6,662 nt of DNA, taken from contig JAFMQP010000225.1 in assembly GCA_017354575.1 (NCBI GenBank), positions 1-6,662 on the forward strand. The letters run 5' to 3'. The position numbers were made by a program, and so were the translations under genes. Every line of letters begins with the position of its first letter. The stretch's first letter is position 1. A model generated the notes under the pieces. It was given only the letters and a program-made list of their open reading frames with translations, ran no database searches and was not told the origin of the DNA. Positions 5,693-6,662 of this stretch are shown here, in pieces. This stretch comes from Acidothermales bacterium. Lineage in GTDB: Bacteria > Actinomycetota > Actinomycetes > Streptosporangiales > WHST01.

Positions 5693-6298
5693 TCAGCGGG
5701 TGCCGTAGATGAACGCCAGCGCCTCGCTGCGGGTCTTGTCGGAACGCCGGAACTGGCCCCGTACCGCCGAGGTCACGGTCCTCGCCCCGGGCTTGCGCAC
5801 ACCGCGTAGCGACATACACAGATGCTCGCACTCGATCACCACGATCACCCCGCGGGGGGTGAGCACGCGCATCAGGGCATCGGCGATCTGGCTGGTCATC
5901 CGTTCCTGCACCTGCGGGCGCCGGGCGTACACGTCGACCAGCCGGGCGAGCTTGGACAGGCCGGTGACCCGGCCGGAGTCGTCAGGAATGTAGCCGATGT
6001 GCGCGACGCCGTGGAACGGCACCAGATGGTGTTCGCACATGCTCGCGACCTCGATGTCGCGGACGAGGACCATCTCGTCGTGCTCGGCGTCGAAGACGAT
6101 CGTCAGCACGTCCTCGGGCCGCTGGGTGAGTCCCGAGAACGCCTCGGCGTACCAGCGCGCCACCCGCGCGGGCGTGCGCTGCAGCCCGTCGCGGTCGGGG
6201 TCCTCCCCTACGGCGAGCAGGATCTCGCGGACCGCCTTCTCGACCCGGTCGAGGTCGACGCCCGACGTGACCTCTGGGCCGTCACCGGGCCCGCGCAC
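5693..6298 (-). CDS. folE: FolE, GTP cyclohydrolase I
   Basis: FolE converts GTP to 7,8-dihydroneopterin triphosphate and formate, the first step of folate synthesis. The product is 201 residues, a normal length for a bacterial type I enzyme. After an acidic helix region (VDLDRVEKAVREIL), the substrate-side motif DGLQRTPARVARWY lies at 37-50. The zinc-site motif is SMCEHHLVPFHG (86-97), and the second half is IECEHLCMSLRGVRKPGA (155-172). By comparison with E. coli FolE, C88, H91 and C161 bind zinc, and H90 and H159 are the catalytic histidines. All are present, so this is the zinc-dependent form and looks active. The start is the GTG at 6298, only four bases after the ftsH stop, with AGGAG ten bases upstream inside the end of ftsH. 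Expression is probably coupled to ftsH. Confidence 0.96.
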   Translation of the reverse strand: MRGPGDGPEVTSGVDLDRVEKAVREILLAVGEDPDRDGLQRTPARVARWYAEAFSGLTQRPEDVLTIVFDAEHDEMVLVRDIEVASMCEHHLVPFHGVAHIGYIPDDSGRVTGLSKLARLVDVYARRPQVQERMTSQIADALMRVLTPRGVIVVIECEHLCMSLRGVRKPGARTVTSAVRGQFRRSDKTRSEALAFIYGTR

Positions 6299-6302
6299 CT
6301 AC

Positions 6303-6662
6303 TCAGGTCTCCTGGTCACCGTGCGCCGGGCTGGACGCCGCCGGCTCGTGCTCGTGGCCGCCGCCCGCGCCGTTGCCGCGGACGTCCTGGCCGTTCGAGT
6401 GCGCGGCGTCGCGCTCGCTCGGGGTGAGGATCGGCGGCCGGTCGTCCGGCAGCCGCTTGCCGTACCCCGCGTAGGAGGGGCGGGCGGGCCGCTTGACGAC
6501 GGGCTTGAAGACGTCCAGCACCTCGTGGCGCTGCAGCGTCTCCTTGTCCATCAGCTCGAGCACGAGGTTGTCCAGCACCTCGCGGTACTCGACGAGCACC
6601 TCCCAGGCGACGTCGTGCGCCTGCTCGATGACCCGTCTGACCTCCTCGTCGATGGTCGAGGC
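6303..6662 (-). CDS. ftsH: FtsH, ATP-dependent zinc metalloprotease (C-terminal 119 residues only)
   Basis: This is the end of the membrane-anchored AAA+ protease that degrades misfolded membrane proteins and short-lived regulators. The window begins inside the M41 peptidase domain. The visible part starts ASTIDEEVRRVIEQAHD and continues with VLVEYREVLDNLVLELMDKETLQR, the conserved closing helices of the family. The ATPase Walker motifs and the HEXXH zinc site lie upstream, outside the window. After about residue 60 of the visible part the sequence becomes a low-complexity tail rich in Pro, Gly, His and Glu, including NGAGGGHEHEP. Such a variable tail is usual in actinobacterial FtsH. The gene ends with TGA at 6305-6303. 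It precedes folE directly, the same linkage as Rv3610c-Rv3609c. Confidence 0.93.
   Translation of the reverse strand, partial: ASTIDEEVRRVIEQAHDVAWEVLVEYREVLDNLVLELMDKETLQRHEVLDVFKPVVKRPARPSYAGYGKRLPDDRPPILTPSERDAAHSNGQDVRGNGAGGGHEHEPAASSPAHGDQET
6309..6313 (-). promoter_or_regulatory. Shine-Dalgarno AGGAG for folE
   Basis: AGGAG lies ten bases before the folE GTG at 6298, inside the last codons of ftsH. It supports the GTG as the start although the gap between genes is only four bases. Confidence 0.6.

Noticed and set aside
2530..5712. A plus-strand open frame of 1060 codons
   Set aside because: It lies antisense to folK, folP-folB, the lysyltransferase-domain gene and the end of folE, all of which have clear family motifs. 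Its translation is skewed to Arg, His, Asp, Glu, Gln and Pro with no domain, as expected for a shadow frame in very GC-rich coding DNA.

Overview
This is a very GC-rich window in which every supported gene lies on the minus strand, so it reads from right to left. The high GC, frequent GTG starts and gene order (ftsH, folE, folP, folB, folK, DUF3180-type membrane protein, two-TM coiled-coil protein) point to an actinobacterium. That order matches the M. tuberculosis Rv3610c-Rv3604c block as I remember it. I cannot name the genus.

From 6662 down to 1642 the genes form a tight, largely translationally coupled array. It holds the C-terminal end of the membrane protease FtsH, then FolE (GTP cyclohydrolase I), a 580-residue membrane protein with a lysyl-phosphatidylglycerol-synthase (DUF2156) domain, a fused FolP-FolB protein, FolK, and a DUF3180-type membrane protein. 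FolE, FolB, FolK and FolP together cover GTP to 7,8-dihydropteroate, apart from the dephosphorylation of dihydroneopterin triphosphate. Intergenic gaps range from 33 nt down to overlaps of 8 and 4 nt. The aminoacyl-lipid synthase gene is the odd member, sitting between folE and folP.

From 1641 to 1449 there is a 193-nt gap with two promoter-like -10 hexamers, followed by a two-TM coiled-coil protein (1448-828).

The left end (876-1) holds the most unusual structure. A small four-TM membrane protein of unrecognised family is present as tandem paralogues, and the second runs off the window. The duplicated unit is about 633 bp. It carries along a hairpin and a remnant of the 3' end of the upstream coiled-coil gene. 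The stop codon of the first paralogue falls inside that remnant, so the duplication junction appears to have set its C-terminus. The first paralogue also has two in-frame ATG starts, each with a strong Shine-Dalgarno sequence. I saw no tRNA, rRNA, CRISPR array or transposase.
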